Positions 1 to 7,675 of a stretch of DNA of 64,000 nucleotides are shown piece by piece. The notes under the pieces are model-generated. The model saw only the letters and a program-made list of their open reading frames with translations, was not told the DNA's origin and ran no database searches. This DNA comes from Diplocloster modestus (lineage in GTDB: Bacteria > Bacillota > Clostridia > Lachnospirales > Lachnospiraceae). A program made the position numbers and the translations under genes. Location of the stretch: contig NZ_JAHQCX010000003.1 in NCBI RefSeq assembly GCF_019042245.1, forward strand, positions 310,001 through 374,000, read 5' to 3'. Each line of letters opens with the position of its first letter. Position 1 is the first letter of the stretch.

Positions 1-843
1 GACTCCGGCAGTGCAACAGCGGAAATGCTTCATTTTCTGACCGCCTGCATCCGCTATGGCGTATCCGTCTGCATTGCCGGGGCCACCGGCTCCGGCAAAA
101 CTACCATCATGGCATGGCTGTTGTCCCAGGTCCCTGACAACCGGCGCCTCATCACGATTGAGGAGGGCAGCCGCGAATTTGATCTGGTTAAGCGGGACGA
201 AAATGGAAACATTCTGAATTCCGTAGTCCATCTGCTCACCCGGCCCAGCGAAAATCCTTCCTTGAACATCAACCAGGACTTCCTGCTGGAGCGGGTCCTT
301 CGTAAGCACCCGGATGTGATCGGCGTCGGTGAGATGCGGTCTGCGGCAGAAAGCCTGTCCGCTGCAGAAAGCTCCCGTACCGGCCATACTGTCTGCACCA
401 CAATCCACTCTAACAGCTGCGCTTCTACTTATCGGCGCATGATGACGCTCGCAAAGCGAAAATATATGATGGGCGATGATGTTTTGATGCAGATCATGGT
501 CGAAGCCTATCCAATCATCGTGTTCACAAAGCAGCTGGAGGACCGAAGCCGTAAAATCATGGAGATCATCGAGGGGGAAGGCTGTGAGGGCGAACGGCTG
601 ATTTACCGCACCCTCTACTCTTACAATGTGCTGGACAACACTGTTGATGCAGATGGACGGCCCCTTGTGGTCGGCCGCCACAAAAAAGTTTCCGAGATGT
701 CCAGCTCATTGCAGAAGCGTCTCCTGGACAATGGGATTTCCCATAAGGAGCTGGATGAATTTCTTGAGCACGACAAGGAGGTGTTGAACGGATGCCGTGG
801 GTTTACATCATATGCTTCGCCCTCATCGCCGCTGGACTCCTAA
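1..843 (+). CDS. tadA: Tad/Flp pilus assembly ATPase (TadA/CpaF type), 5' end outside window
   Basis: The frame is open from the first base, so the N-terminus lies upstream; about 280 residues are visible. It shows a Walker A box GATGSGKTT (visible residues 27-35), then IEEGSREF, the Walker B-like DVIGVGEMRS and the His box TTIHSNS. This is the order seen in type II/IV secretion ATPases of the CpaF/TadA group, which drive Flp pilus assembly from the cytoplasmic face of the membrane. TadB- and TadC-like genes follow; the next gene overlaps the 3' end by 52 bases, indicating tight coupling. A type IV secretion VirB11-like role is the alternative, but the TadB/TadC neighbours favour Tad. Confidence 0.9.
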   Translation, partial: DSGSATAEMLHFLTACIRYGVSVCIAGATGSGKTTIMAWLLSQVPDNRRLITIEEGSREFDLVKRDENGNILNSVVHLLTRPSENPSLNINQDFLLERVLRKHPDVIGVGEMRSAAESLSAAESSRTGHTVCTTIHSNSCASTYRRMMTLAKRKYMMGDDVLMQIMVEAYPIIVFTKQLEDRSRKIMEIIEGEGCEGERLIYRTLYSYNVLDNTVDADGRPLVVGRHKKVSEMSSSLQKRLLDNGISHKELDEFLEHDKEVLNGCRGFTSYASPSSPLDS

Positions 844-1724
844 CGCTGTTTGGTGTGCGGCCGGGCGATTTCATTGATGCGCTTTTCCGGTCACAGCGCA
901 AGTCGGCCACTCTGACCGATGAATTGAATGTTCTGATGGGTACTCCGGCCAAAGGCTTCTTTAATCAGGACTTTGAATTAAAGCAAATCCTCAAAGGCAC
1001 CGGGCGGGCTGACCGGTATGAAGCAGTCAAACGGCTGTCTCTGATCCTGTTCGCGGTGGGCGGCGCCCTGGCGCTGCTGATTGGCAATGTGTACATGGTC
1101 CCGATTTTAGGGATCGGATTTTCACTCGCTCCTATTTGGTATCTGCGCAGCACCGCAGCCAGTTATAAAAAGCATTTGAACGAAGAACTGGAAACGGCCA
1201 TCTCCATCATCACCACTTCCTACCTGCGCACAGAGGACCTGATCCGGGCAGTCAAGGAAAACCTGCCCTACATCAATGAGCCGGTGAAGGCCAATTTTGA
1301 GGCATTTGTCTATGAGGCAGAGTTGATTAACGCAAATACTACGAGTGCCATCAATTCGCTCAAAATGAAGATTCCAAACCGTGTTTTCCATGAGTGGGCT
1401 AACATCCTCATTCAGTGCCAGTCTGACCGGGCCATGAAAAATACATTGCCTACCATCGCCCAGAAGTTTTCTGATGTTCGTGTGGTGCAGTCGGAGCTGG
1501 AGGCTATGATGCAGGGGCCGCGCCGGGAGGCGATCACGATGATGTTCCTTGTGATCGCCAATGTACCGCTGCTTTATTTCCTGAATGAAGATTGGTTTCA
1601 CACGCTGCTCTTCACCACGCCGGGCAAAATCGCTTTGGCAATCTGCGCAGCCATTATCCTGTTTGCCCTGACCCAGATCATGAAACTGAGCAGGCCCATT
1701 GAATATGGAGGTGACAGCGCATGA
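792..1724 (+). CDS. tadB: TadB-like inner-membrane platform protein (type II secretion F family)
   Basis: The protein has 310 residues. Hydrophobic segments lie near residues 4-21, 80-115 (two helices), 248-265 and 275-295, enclosing a cytoplasmic helical domain, as in TadB/GspF proteins. These form the membrane platform on which the TadA ATPase builds pili. The start at 792 is set by AAGGAGG about eight bases upstream, inside the end of the ATPase gene. Its stop overlaps the next start by four bases (ATGA), so tadA, tadB and tadC appear translationally coupled. The family call rests on topology and gene order more than on a sharp motif. Confidence 0.82.
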   Translation: MPWVYIICFALIAAGLLTLFGVRPGDFIDALFRSQRKSATLTDELNVLMGTPAKGFFNQDFELKQILKGTGRADRYEAVKRLSLILFAVGGALALLIGNVYMVPILGIGFSLAPIWYLRSTAASYKKHLNEELETAISIITTSYLRTEDLIRAVKENLPYINEPVKANFEAFVYEAELINANTTSAINSLKMKIPNRVFHEWANILIQCQSDRAMKNTLPTIAQKFSDVRVVQSELEAMMQGPRREAITMMFLVIANVPLLYFLNEDWFHTLLFTTPGKIALAICAAIILFALTQIMKLSRPIEYGGDSA

Positions 1725-2599
1725 CGCTTTTAGCTCTCACAGCAGTGATTTGTTTCGGCTTTGCTGTCTATAACCTGACTTGTGCCTTTGCAGACATTCC
1801 CACGAAGCGTACCTCCCGTATGATGCTTCTGGCCCGCAAGCAGCAGGGCGTAAAGGCCGAGAAACTGCTGGATGTCTATCTCACCAAAATCGCCGGCCTG
1901 ATCGCTCCGTACCTGAAGCTGGACAAGCTCAAGCGGAATAAACTGCAGCGGGCGCTGGACATTGCCGCCATGGAGCTGACACCGGAAGTCTACACCGCCC
2001 GGGCCTGGGTCACAGCCGGGGCAGTCGGCCTCAGTTCTTTGCTGATGGCGTTTTTGATACCGCTTATGGTGCCTGTTCTGATTGGTCTGGCCGTGGCGCT
2101 GTGGTTTTCAACCTATTATAAGGTTTTTGACTTTGTGAAAAAGCGGCGCAAGCTCATTGAGAATGAGATCCCTCGCTTTGCCCTTACCATCGGGCAGAAT
2201 TTGGAAAATGACCGGGATGTGTTGAAGATCCTTACTTCCTACCGCCGGGTGGCAGGCAAGGACTTCGGCGCGGAGCTGGACCAGACGATTGCCGATATGA
2301 AGACCGGCAACTATGAAAACGCCCTCATCCATTTTGAAACCCGCATCGGCAGCCCCATGCTGTCCGATGTGATCCGGGGACTGATTGGCGTATTGCGAGG
2401 CGACGATCAGAGGATGTACTTTAAAATGATCTGTTTTGACATGAGACAGATTGAGCAGAACAACTTAAAAAAGGAAGCGGCCAAGCGCCCCAAGAAGATC
2501 CAGCGTTACTCCATGATGATGCTCATCTGCATCATGATCATCTACCTGGTGGTCCTCTGTACCGAGGTTATGGGCTCCTTGGGCGCTTTCTTTGGATAA
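1721..2599 (+). CDS. tadC: TadC-like inner-membrane platform protein (type II secretion F family)
   Basis: The protein has 292 residues, with an N-terminal membrane helix (about 3-22), a paired hydrophobic block (about 95-130), a long cytoplasmic helical domain and a C-terminal helix (about 268-288). This matches TadC, the partner of TadB in the Flp pilus platform. The ATGA overlap with tadB shows coupling. A hairpin follows 15 bases after the stop, so this is probably the last gene of the tadABC transcript or a point of polarity before the pilin gene at 3140. Confidence 0.8.
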   Translation: MTLLALTAVICFGFAVYNLTCAFADIPTKRTSRMMLLARKQQGVKAEKLLDVYLTKIAGLIAPYLKLDKLKRNKLQRALDIAAMELTPEVYTARAWVTAGAVGLSSLLMAFLIPLMVPVLIGLAVALWFSTYYKVFDFVKKRRKLIENEIPRFALTIGQNLENDRDVLKILTSYRRVAGKDFGAELDQTIADMKTGNYENALIHFETRIGSPMLSDVIRGLIGVLRGDDQRMYFKMICFDMRQIEQNNLKKEAAKRPKKIQRYSMMMLICIMIIYLVVLCTEVMGSLGAFFG

Positions 2600-2614
2600 T
2601 CGGACTGCGAATGG

Positions 2615-2645
2615 AACGGCCCCACATCTGGATGTGAGGGCCGTT
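2615..2645 (+). terminator. Hairpin after tadC
   Basis: AACGGCCC (2615-2622) pairs with GGGCCGTT (2638-2645), and CACATC with GATGTG inside it. The bases after it are not clearly T-rich, so this may be a weak terminator, a processing site or an RNA-stabilising stem rather than a full intrinsic terminator. Confidence 0.55.
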
Positions 2646-2880
2646 TCCTATAAGAGCTCTATGGTTTTCTCTGCAAGATACATCGGAAGATTCGTGATAA
2701 ATGATGATGCACATTCGAGGTGTCCACATTTTTCTTTGTTTTGCAATTCATTTTTTCACATTTTTCTGAATGTATGAAGCAGAAAAAACACATTTTTCTA
2801 CCTCTTGCAGTGTAAAGGAGGTAAGTGCTTGTTCTATAGCGGATTTTTGTAGCGGTAGTCAGCTGCCGTCATTTATTTCT
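2646..2880. other. Non-coding, AT-rich stretch with no supported gene
   Basis: Between the tadC hairpin and the next terminator I see no gene with a credible start. The stretch is T-rich and holds a GGAGG at about 2817-2822 followed by a GTG that opens a frame of only four codons. A promoter for the downstream small gene and pilin could lie here, but no convincing -35/-10 pair was found. Confidence 0.5.
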
Positions 2881-2916
2881 GGGCCAGCCTGTCATATACA
2901 GGTCGGCCCTTGTTTT
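2881..2916 (+). terminator. Intrinsic terminator just upstream of a small gene
   Basis: GGGCC-AG-CCTGT pairs with ACAGG-TC-GGCCC, followed by TTGTTTT. The Shine-Dalgarno AAGGAG of the next gene begins within a few bases of the T-run, an arrangement that recurs across this region. Confidence 0.7.
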
Positions 2917-2928
2917 AAGGAGACTTTT

Positions 2929-3075
2929 ATGCCTAAGAAAAAATTTTCCCCGTCTGGCGGCGCACGGGAAGAAAAGCGCCGTTTCCGCTGGCTTCTGTAT
3001 CAAAAGCCGAAAGCCTATCCCAGCCGGCCCATTTCCAATAAAAAGGACATGCTCAAACCGATTCGTCGTTCTTGA
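2929..3075 (+). CDS. Small basic protein, unknown function (48 aa)
   Basis: ATG at 2929 follows AAGGAG at a good distance and opens a 48-codon frame rich in Lys and Arg (KKKFSPSGG near the start, KRRFRWLL, PIRRS at the end). No domain is recognised. It resembles the 53-residue basic protein at 16444 in size, charge and an RRW/FRWLL-like segment, so the two may be one family of small nucleic-acid- or membrane-associated proteins of the element. It sits between a terminator and the pilin-like gene. Confidence 0.6.
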   Translation: MPKKKFSPSGGAREEKRRFRWLLYQKPKAYPSRPISNKKDMLKPIRRS

Positions 3076-3139
3076 GCGGTGAGCAGTCTTTTTATAAAAC
3101 CATCAACATCAAAACAATAAAATTTCAGGAGGTCTTACC

Positions 3140-3361
3140 ATGAGAAACTTTACCACCCGTATCCAGAACAAGGCGAATGCACTGGCCCTTCGTGCCCGTA
3201 TGGCGCTTTCCAACCAGCGCGGTGATTTTTACATTTCGGACGCTGTTAAGATCATCATCGCCGTGGTGCTGGGCGCCCTTCTTCTGGCGGCCCTGACCCT
3301 CATTTTCAACGACACGGTGATTCCGCGTATCACCAGCGAGATCGAGGGCCTGTTTGGCTAA
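3140..3361 (+). CDS. Flp-pilin-like small membrane protein (resembles DUF6133)
   Basis: The protein has 73 residues: a basic N-terminus, NQRGDFYISDAV, then one hydrophobic helix (about 36-56, IIIAVVLGALLLAAL) and a short polar tail. This layout fits class-III signal/Flp-type pilins and the clostridial DUF6133 family, often found beside Tad genes. AGGAGG lies about ten bases upstream and a strong terminator follows, allowing high expression from its own transcript. It is the probable major pilin for the TadABC machinery; no prepilin peptidase is visible here. Confidence 0.7.
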   Translation: MRNFTTRIQNKANALALRARMALSNQRGDFYISDAVKIIIAVVLGALLLAALTLIFNDTVIPRITSEIEGLFG

Positions 3362-3369
3362 AATCACCG

Positions 3370-3415
3370 GCGGGGATCGGTCTGTGGACTTCCACAGCCG
3401 GTCCCCGCTTTTTTA
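3370..3415 (+). terminator. Intrinsic terminator after the pilin-like gene
   Basis: A long stem, GCGGGGATCGGTCTGTGGA against TCCACAGCCGGTCCCCGC with a two-base loop, is followed by a run of six T. Confidence 0.9.
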
Positions 3416-3447
3416 GTTTTTGAAATATAGGATAACGGAGGTACAGG

Positions 3448-3786
3448 ATGAACATTTCCTGCAAAATTTATTCTTTCCTGCGGGCTGTTCGCGGCAACTG
3501 GCGCAACGCTATCTTTGTAAGCTGCGATTGCGGCCACTGCATGTGCGGCCGGACAACGCCCTGTTCCGGTTTTCTTCTGGCTGTGGATGAGTGCGGACAG
3601 GTTATGCTGCTTTCTGCCGAGGACATCCAAAGACTATCCGGGGAAACTGTAGATTCGTCTGAGTGCATTGCCATTTTGTCCCGGCGCGCCTTTGACGCCG
3701 CCTTTTCCAAGTACATCGAATGGCACACACCGGAGCCTTCCGCCTGTGCGCTCAGACAACTTTCTCTGGACCCGGGCTACAATTAA
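3448..3786 (+). CDS. Hypothetical protein with an N-terminal cysteine cluster (112 aa)
   Basis: ATG follows GGAGG by about seven bases. The first half holds a compact set of cysteines (CDCGHCMCG near residues 26-34, another Cys at about 39), which could bind a metal; the rest is mixed alpha/beta without a family I recognise. It sits directly after the pilin terminator and just before a zinc-finger protein and a sigma factor. Confidence 0.65.
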   Translation: MNISCKIYSFLRAVRGNWRNAIFVSCDCGHCMCGRTTPCSGFLLAVDECGQVMLLSAEDIQRLSGETVDSSECIAILSRRAFDAAFSKYIEWHTPEPSACALRQLSLDPGYN

Positions 3787-3854
3787 CACTGTTTTTTCAC
3801 ACTGAAAGACGCCTTTGCGCCGTCATCTATACGCATTTGGAGGTGATGATTTTT

Positions 3855-4271
3855 ATGACGAAGCAAAAACATATCCAATGCCCTTATTGCCATGCTAACG
3901 CCTCTCTTCGCCCCGCCAGCACAGTCTATGGCTGTAACCGCCGTTCCCAGGGCAAATATATCTATCTCTGTGATCGCTGGCCGGCTTGTGATGCCTATGT
4001 GAGTGCCCATGACCGGACACACCGGCCTATGGGGACTCTGGCAAATGGGGATCTCCGGCACAAACGAATCCTGGCTCACCGGGCGCTGGAGCATCTGCAG
4101 CAGAGCCGGCACATGGAAAAATGGGAGGTCTACATCTGGCTCCAGGCCAAACTGGGACTAAATGACCAGCAGGCACATATTGGCATGTTTTCTGACGGGA
4201 TGTGCGATGAGGTAATTCGCCTCTGTTACAAAGCCGCTGCTCCTTTGGGCAATCTGCATTCGGCCGCTTAA
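3855..4271 (+). CDS. Zinc-finger protein, DUF3268-like (138 aa)
   Basis: CPYC near residue 7, a basic stretch and CDRWPACDAYV near residue 39 form a topoisomerase-type zinc ribbon, the pattern of the DUF3268 zinc-finger family found in clostridial mobile elements. The C-terminal half is helical. Two ATGs are in frame (3846 and 3855); the second is chosen because GGAGG at 3839 is about eleven bases from it and only two from the first. A sigma factor gene follows after 14 bases, so the two are probably co-transcribed. Nucleic-acid binding is inferred from the finger. Confidence 0.75.
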   Translation: MTKQKHIQCPYCHANASLRPASTVYGCNRRSQGKYIYLCDRWPACDAYVSAHDRTHRPMGTLANGDLRHKRILAHRALEHLQQSRHMEKWEVYIWLQAKLGLNDQQAHIGMFSDGMCDEVIRLCYKAAAPLGNLHSAA

Positions 4272-4285
4272 AGGGGGGTGAAACG

Positions 4286-4861
4286 ATGACCAGTTTAACA
4301 GAACAGCAGCAGGAACTTGTTGCCCGGAATCTTTTTATCGTACATTGGGTCATTTGTGACTACATCCATGTTAATCCGACTATTTGCGGTATGGAATATG
4401 GAGACCTGTTCCAAGAGGGGTGCCTTTGGCTCTGTAAAGCCGCGTCTACTTATAAGAATGACGGACGGGCCCAGTTTTCTACCTACGCCAAAACGGTCGT
4501 TAAAAACGGGCTTCTGTCCTATTGCCGGGCGATCTGCAACAGGAAGAAAAAATTCAGCAGGCTTATTATTGGAGAACATGGAGAACTGGCTGCAGACGGA
4601 GAGGCCCTGGAGTCCCGGCCCGACGCCTTTGACACCCAAGTATCTCTGATAGAAACTCTGTCATTGCTGGACGCCTGTAAAAAAGATTACGATGGTGTAA
4701 CCCGGCTTGGCATTGAGGCGCTTGCCCTCAAACTTCAAGGGATGCGGGTCACAGACATCGCGGAGCTTTATCAGGTGCCGCCCTCCCATGTGGGGGCATG
4801 GATCTCGCGTTCCACCGCAAAACTGCGCAGAGACTCCAAGTTCCTGAAAAGCCTGCTCTGA
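4286..4861 (+). CDS. Sigma-70-family sigma factor of the mobile element (191 aa)
   Basis: A region 2-like stretch (YGDLFQEGCLWLCKAASTY with FSTYAKTVVKNGL, residues about 38-77) is followed by a region 4-like helix-turn-helix (MRVTDIAELYQVPPSHVGAWISRS, about 152-175). It is shorter than housekeeping sigma factors and lacks region 1, like the small sigma-like proteins of Tn916-type elements. A strong GGGGGG/GGTG binding site precedes the ATG. It may direct RNA polymerase to element promoters. Two other sigma-like genes occur at 10583 and 23678 of the window. Confidence 0.85.
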   Translation: MTSLTEQQQELVARNLFIVHWVICDYIHVNPTICGMEYGDLFQEGCLWLCKAASTYKNDGRAQFSTYAKTVVKNGLLSYCRAICNRKKKFSRLIIGEHGELAADGEALESRPDAFDTQVSLIETLSLLDACKKDYDGVTRLGIEALALKLQGMRVTDIAELYQVPPSHVGAWISRSTAKLRRDSKFLKSLL

Positions 4862-4923
4862 ATTTGTTGAAAACCGCGGCCTTTCCGCAGTAAAGGATAT
4901 ATAAAAGAAGGAGGTACTGATGA

Positions 4924-5625
4924 ATGGAACAGAAAACCCTATATACTGCAATCGGCCGTCTGGACCGGGAAACGAATGGCTGTGGCCGGTCCTGCCCGGT
5001 CATCCGCCTGAGCGGGCAAACTTACATGGTGGATATGCAGGAAATGGTCGTTTGGACCGCCCTAAACTGGCGAATTTCTAAACGAGAGGATATTTCCCTC
5101 CAGTGTGACAAGCTGGTGTCCTCTCTGGGAGATTGTATTTCCCGCTCTTGGGATGCCTGCGTAAATCGGCTGCTCACCCGAGGTCTGCTGGTATCTGGCT
5201 GCGGTGAAACGGAATACGATGCTCTGTATGATTTGTTGAGTTCTCTCGGCATTATTCCAGTCAGCGGATCAATGCTGATGAGGAGCATCTCATTTGTCAA
5301 ACTGGTGGCAGGCCGCCGAGTCCCTATTCAACAGGCGCTAAAATTATTCCAAAAAGACCGGCGTACCGACTATGAGACCCGTGTTATGAGGCTGGCCCAG
5401 CAAGCTCTGCTGTCCACCGCTGAGATCATCAAGTGTGTAGAGCAGGATGTTGCCTATCTTCCCAATGAGCAGTTCTTGATGGAGGCCGTGTACGGCGACG
5501 ACGAAACCACCTGCTATAATATCGCCGGCATAATGAAAAACAGCCGGAGCAGTCAGGCAGTAACGCTGGCCGTTGCCAACCTCTACCTGCGCCAGCAAAT
5601 CATTTTTGAGAGGATTACCACATGA
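4924..5625 (+). CDS. Hypothetical protein, possible replication-initiator-like or HTH protein (233 aa)
   Basis: The start at 4924 follows AAGGAGG by about nine bases. The protein is helical; residues 35-110 (VVWTALNWRISKREDISL to LTRGLLVSGCGETEY) look like a winged-helix domain that scores a protein by whether it opens a new wing, but I cannot assign a family. It overlaps the next gene by four bases (ATGA) and follows the sigma factor by 62 bases, so all three are likely on one transcript. Confidence 0.65.
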   Translation: MEQKTLYTAIGRLDRETNGCGRSCPVIRLSGQTYMVDMQEMVVWTALNWRISKREDISLQCDKLVSSLGDCISRSWDACVNRLLTRGLLVSGCGETEYDALYDLLSSLGIIPVSGSMLMRSISFVKLVAGRRVPIQQALKLFQKDRRTDYETRVMRLAQQALLSTAEIIKCVEQDVAYLPNEQFLMEAVYGDDETTCYNIAGIMKNSRSSQAVTLAVANLYLRQQIIFERITT

Positions 5626-6110
5626 AGAATCAATGGAACCAATTCCCGTTCGTGCTGCGGCGAAAGATTTTGTTGACCTTTTTGGCTGGGCTCGCAAGCA
5701 TTGCCCTCAGCCTAATCATCTTCATTATTACCACAGACCATATCCTGCTGGTACTGGGCAGCATAATCTTTCTTGCCTCTCTGGTACTGGTTAGGAGCTT
5801 ATGGAGCACCATCGCCCGGGGCCAGTATGAGATCGTAGAAGGCGTCTGCTCCAGCGTTATCTCTCCTGTGATAAGGCGGTATCGCAAAATCCAACTGATA
5901 GATGGACAAGGCGCGGAGCGCACTTTACTGTTAAGTAAGTCCGCCAAGTTTCAGATTGGCGCCCGGTATCGTTTCTACTTTCAAACCGGCAGCCGCCCTG
6001 TGGTCGGGAATGACTATTTGGACGCAGCTCTCTCCACCAACAGCTTCCTGGGATATGAGGCCCTTGGTGAGCCGGCTGTCCCAGAGGAACAGGCTAAGGA
6101 GAACGGCTAA
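5622..6110 (+). CDS. Two-helix membrane protein of unknown function (162 aa)
   Basis: Two adjacent hydrophobic helices (about 16-36 and 41-60) are followed by a soluble beta-rich domain of about 95 residues. It is translationally coupled to the upstream gene through an ATGA overlap and is followed by a terminator, so it closes the sigma-factor transcript. No family is recognised. The upstream partner may depend on it for membrane localisation; that is inference from coupling only. Confidence 0.65.
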   Translation: MKNQWNQFPFVLRRKILLTFLAGLASIALSLIIFIITTDHILLVLGSIIFLASLVLVRSLWSTIARGQYEIVEGVCSSVISPVIRRYRKIQLIDGQGAERTLLLSKSAKFQIGARYRFYFQTGSRPVVGNDYLDAALSTNSFLGYEALGEPAVPEEQAKENG

Positions 6111-6130
6111 ACCTACGGCAAAATAGGAAA

Positions 6131-6175
6131 GAGATACGGTGCAGGCTCCACAACCACAGCATCGTATCTCTTTTT
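6131..6175 (+). terminator. Intrinsic terminator
   Basis: GAGATACGGTGC pairs with GCATCGTATCTC over 12 bp (one G-U), followed by five T. It ends the 4286-6110 gene group. Confidence 0.9.
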
Positions 6176-6278
6176 CTTACTCTTCTATCCGCTATTTTTA
6201 CAAAGTCTGATTTTGCTGCAGAAAAACGGAGGATTTTCCCTATTTAATAGGTAGAATCTAAAAAGGAGGTCTACCCCC

Positions 6279-6884
6279 ATGTACAAGCCACACACGATTG
6301 AGCAATACAAAATCCAACAGTTTCTGGATCATACCTTTGCTATGGAACACTTTCTGGTCTCTCCATTATCCCGCTCCGCACTCATGCTGGAGGACAGATG
6401 CGGTGAGCGGATTGCCTTTTCCTTCTCAGACAACGAAGTGCGTGAAATCCCGATCCCTTCTGCGCCATCCCCGGACAAGGTGAAATCGTTCATCCGCAGC
6501 TTTCGGGCGCTTGGAACTAAACCGCATCTGCGCACCTTTGAAGATGTTACCCGCTGGTGGCTGAATCACCCAAATCCGCTGACCTACCAACAGGCTCTCG
6601 GCCTGCCGGATGAACTTTACCGCCGTTTTCTTTCCTCCACCCTGATTGAAGACGAAGACGCCCAGCGTCTGGCCGCATCAGGGCTTGTTTCGGAAGATGC
6701 TTACCAGGACATTCAGCTCTGGTATCTCAACGGCAACACTGCTAACTGCTGGCTCGGCCCCCTCGGTATAGATGGAACAGGCAATCTCTATGCGCTGACC
6801 TTCAACTATGGTACACCCCGGGCCAAGGAACTGAAATTCTACCTGTTGGATGATTACTACCGCCACATGAACCACATATTGTAA
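6279..6884 (+). CDS. Hypothetical protein (201 aa)
   Basis: AAAGGAGG precedes the ATG by about nine bases. The protein is acidic and soluble, with no signal peptide or membrane helix and no motif I can name; residues 95-150 are helical (FEDVTRWWLNHPNPLTYQQAL), and the C-terminal third is beta-rich. It stands alone between a terminator and an AT-rich promoter region. Confidence 0.65.
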   Translation: MYKPHTIEQYKIQQFLDHTFAMEHFLVSPLSRSALMLEDRCGERIAFSFSDNEVREIPIPSAPSPDKVKSFIRSFRALGTKPHLRTFEDVTRWWLNHPNPLTYQQALGLPDELYRRFLSSTLIEDEDAQRLAASGLVSEDAYQDIQLWYLNGNTANCWLGPLGIDGTGNLYALTFNYGTPRAKELKFYLLDDYYRHMNHIL

Positions 6885-6923
6885 CTCGCCGGGCCAAAAT
6901 ATCTATATATAGTATTATATCAC

Positions 6924-6952
6924 TTGACAAATACAAGATATGGTGTTAAACT
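6924..6952 (+). promoter_or_regulatory. Promoter for the SSB-like gene leader
   Basis: TTGACA (6924-6929) is a perfect -35 box; after a 17-base spacer comes TAAACT (6947-6952), four of six matches to TATAAT. It lies in a notably AT-rich patch after the 6279 gene. Confidence 0.65.
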
Positions 6953-6959
6953 TAATTTG

Positions 6960-7158
6960 TAATTGATTTTTGTGCGTTCCCCATGTGGGATACAGATGAA
7001 ACATCTGTACCGCAAGGCCAAAAGCCCTGCATTGCACACGCAGTTAAGTTTGTATGCTGTATCAAGTGTCAGTGGTATTGCCACGCCCTTTTCGGGTTGG
7101 TATCCGCTGGCACTTTTTATATATAGATAGTAACGCCGATGGCGAAGAAAGGAGTGTT
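6960..7158 (+). promoter_or_regulatory. Structured leader with terminator upstream of the SSB-like gene
   Basis: Between the promoter and the ATG at 7159 lie a perfect hairpin ACAGATG-AAA-CATCTGT (6992-7008), a second small stem around GGC-CAAAA-GCC (about 7012-7030), and a terminator-like stem pairing AGTGTCAG (7065-7072) with CTGGCACT (7107-7114) followed by TTTTT. The transcript therefore meets a terminator before the gene, so attenuation or antitermination is expected. I do not recognise a known riboswitch class. Confidence 0.55.
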
Positions 7159-7566
7159 ATGGCACAAATCTATGTATTTGGCCGAGTCATGCACGAGCTT
7201 ACTCCCAAAGAGAGCCAGTCAAAGCAGCCGTATGTTTGTTTTGATTTGATGGAACGCTCCGGAGGTGAACATCCGAACTTCTATCAAGTATGGGCCCGCG
7301 GCGACCAGGTTGCCCGGCTCACACGGCTCAAGGTCAAAAAGGGAAGCATGATCTGGCTCACTGGATCGCAGAAACTGGTGGATGTACGGCAAAAGGACGG
7401 GGCCACAGTCAAAAAGTTGAAAGTATGGCTGACGGACTTTGGTTTTCTTCCTGGGCAATCTTCCAGAGCAAAAGCGGAACATGAGCAGCATGACTCTGAC
7501 GCGGCGGCAACCGCTCCAGCCCCCTCCGAGGTAATGGACGGCGACCGCGAATCCCTGCCGGAATAA
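7159..7566 (+). CDS. SSB-like OB-fold single-stranded-DNA-binding protein (135 aa)
   Basis: The N-terminal 100 residues follow the SSB/OB pattern (strands around YVFGRVMHEL, YVCFDLMER, FYQVWARGDQVARL, LKVKKGSMIWLTGSQKLV, KLKVWLTDFGFL), with an acidic, low-complexity tail (TAPAPSEVMDGDRESLPE) instead of a classical SSB tip. Upstream in-frame ATG codons exist, but GAAAGGAG before 7159 decides the start. Likely roles are protection of single-stranded DNA during element replication or transfer. It sits alone between a structured leader and a terminator. Confidence 0.7.
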   Translation: MAQIYVFGRVMHELTPKESQSKQPYVCFDLMERSGGEHPNFYQVWARGDQVARLTRLKVKKGSMIWLTGSQKLVDVRQKDGATVKKLKVWLTDFGFLPGQSSRAKAEHEQHDSDAAATAPAPSEVMDGDRESLPE

Positions 7567-7582
7567 AATCCGGCACTGCAAG

Positions 7583-7638
7583 AGGGACCGTATCAAGTTT
7601 TCAGAATGAACTGAAGCTTGGTGCGGTCCCTTTTTTTG
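7583..7638 (+). terminator. Intrinsic terminator after the SSB-like gene
   Basis: AGGGACCG pairs with CGGTCCC at the base of a longer imperfect stem, followed by seven T. A small perfect hairpin GCCGGA/TCCGGC (7557-7574) lies just before it, overlapping the end of the gene. Confidence 0.85.
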
Positions 7639-7675
7639 TTTTCAAGCAAAACTTAAAAGGAAGGACGGTAACAAC

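Noticed and set aside
2770..3075. Longer version of the small basic gene starting at 2770
   Set aside because: It would read through an intrinsic terminator; the internal ATG at 2929 has a proper Shine-Dalgarno.
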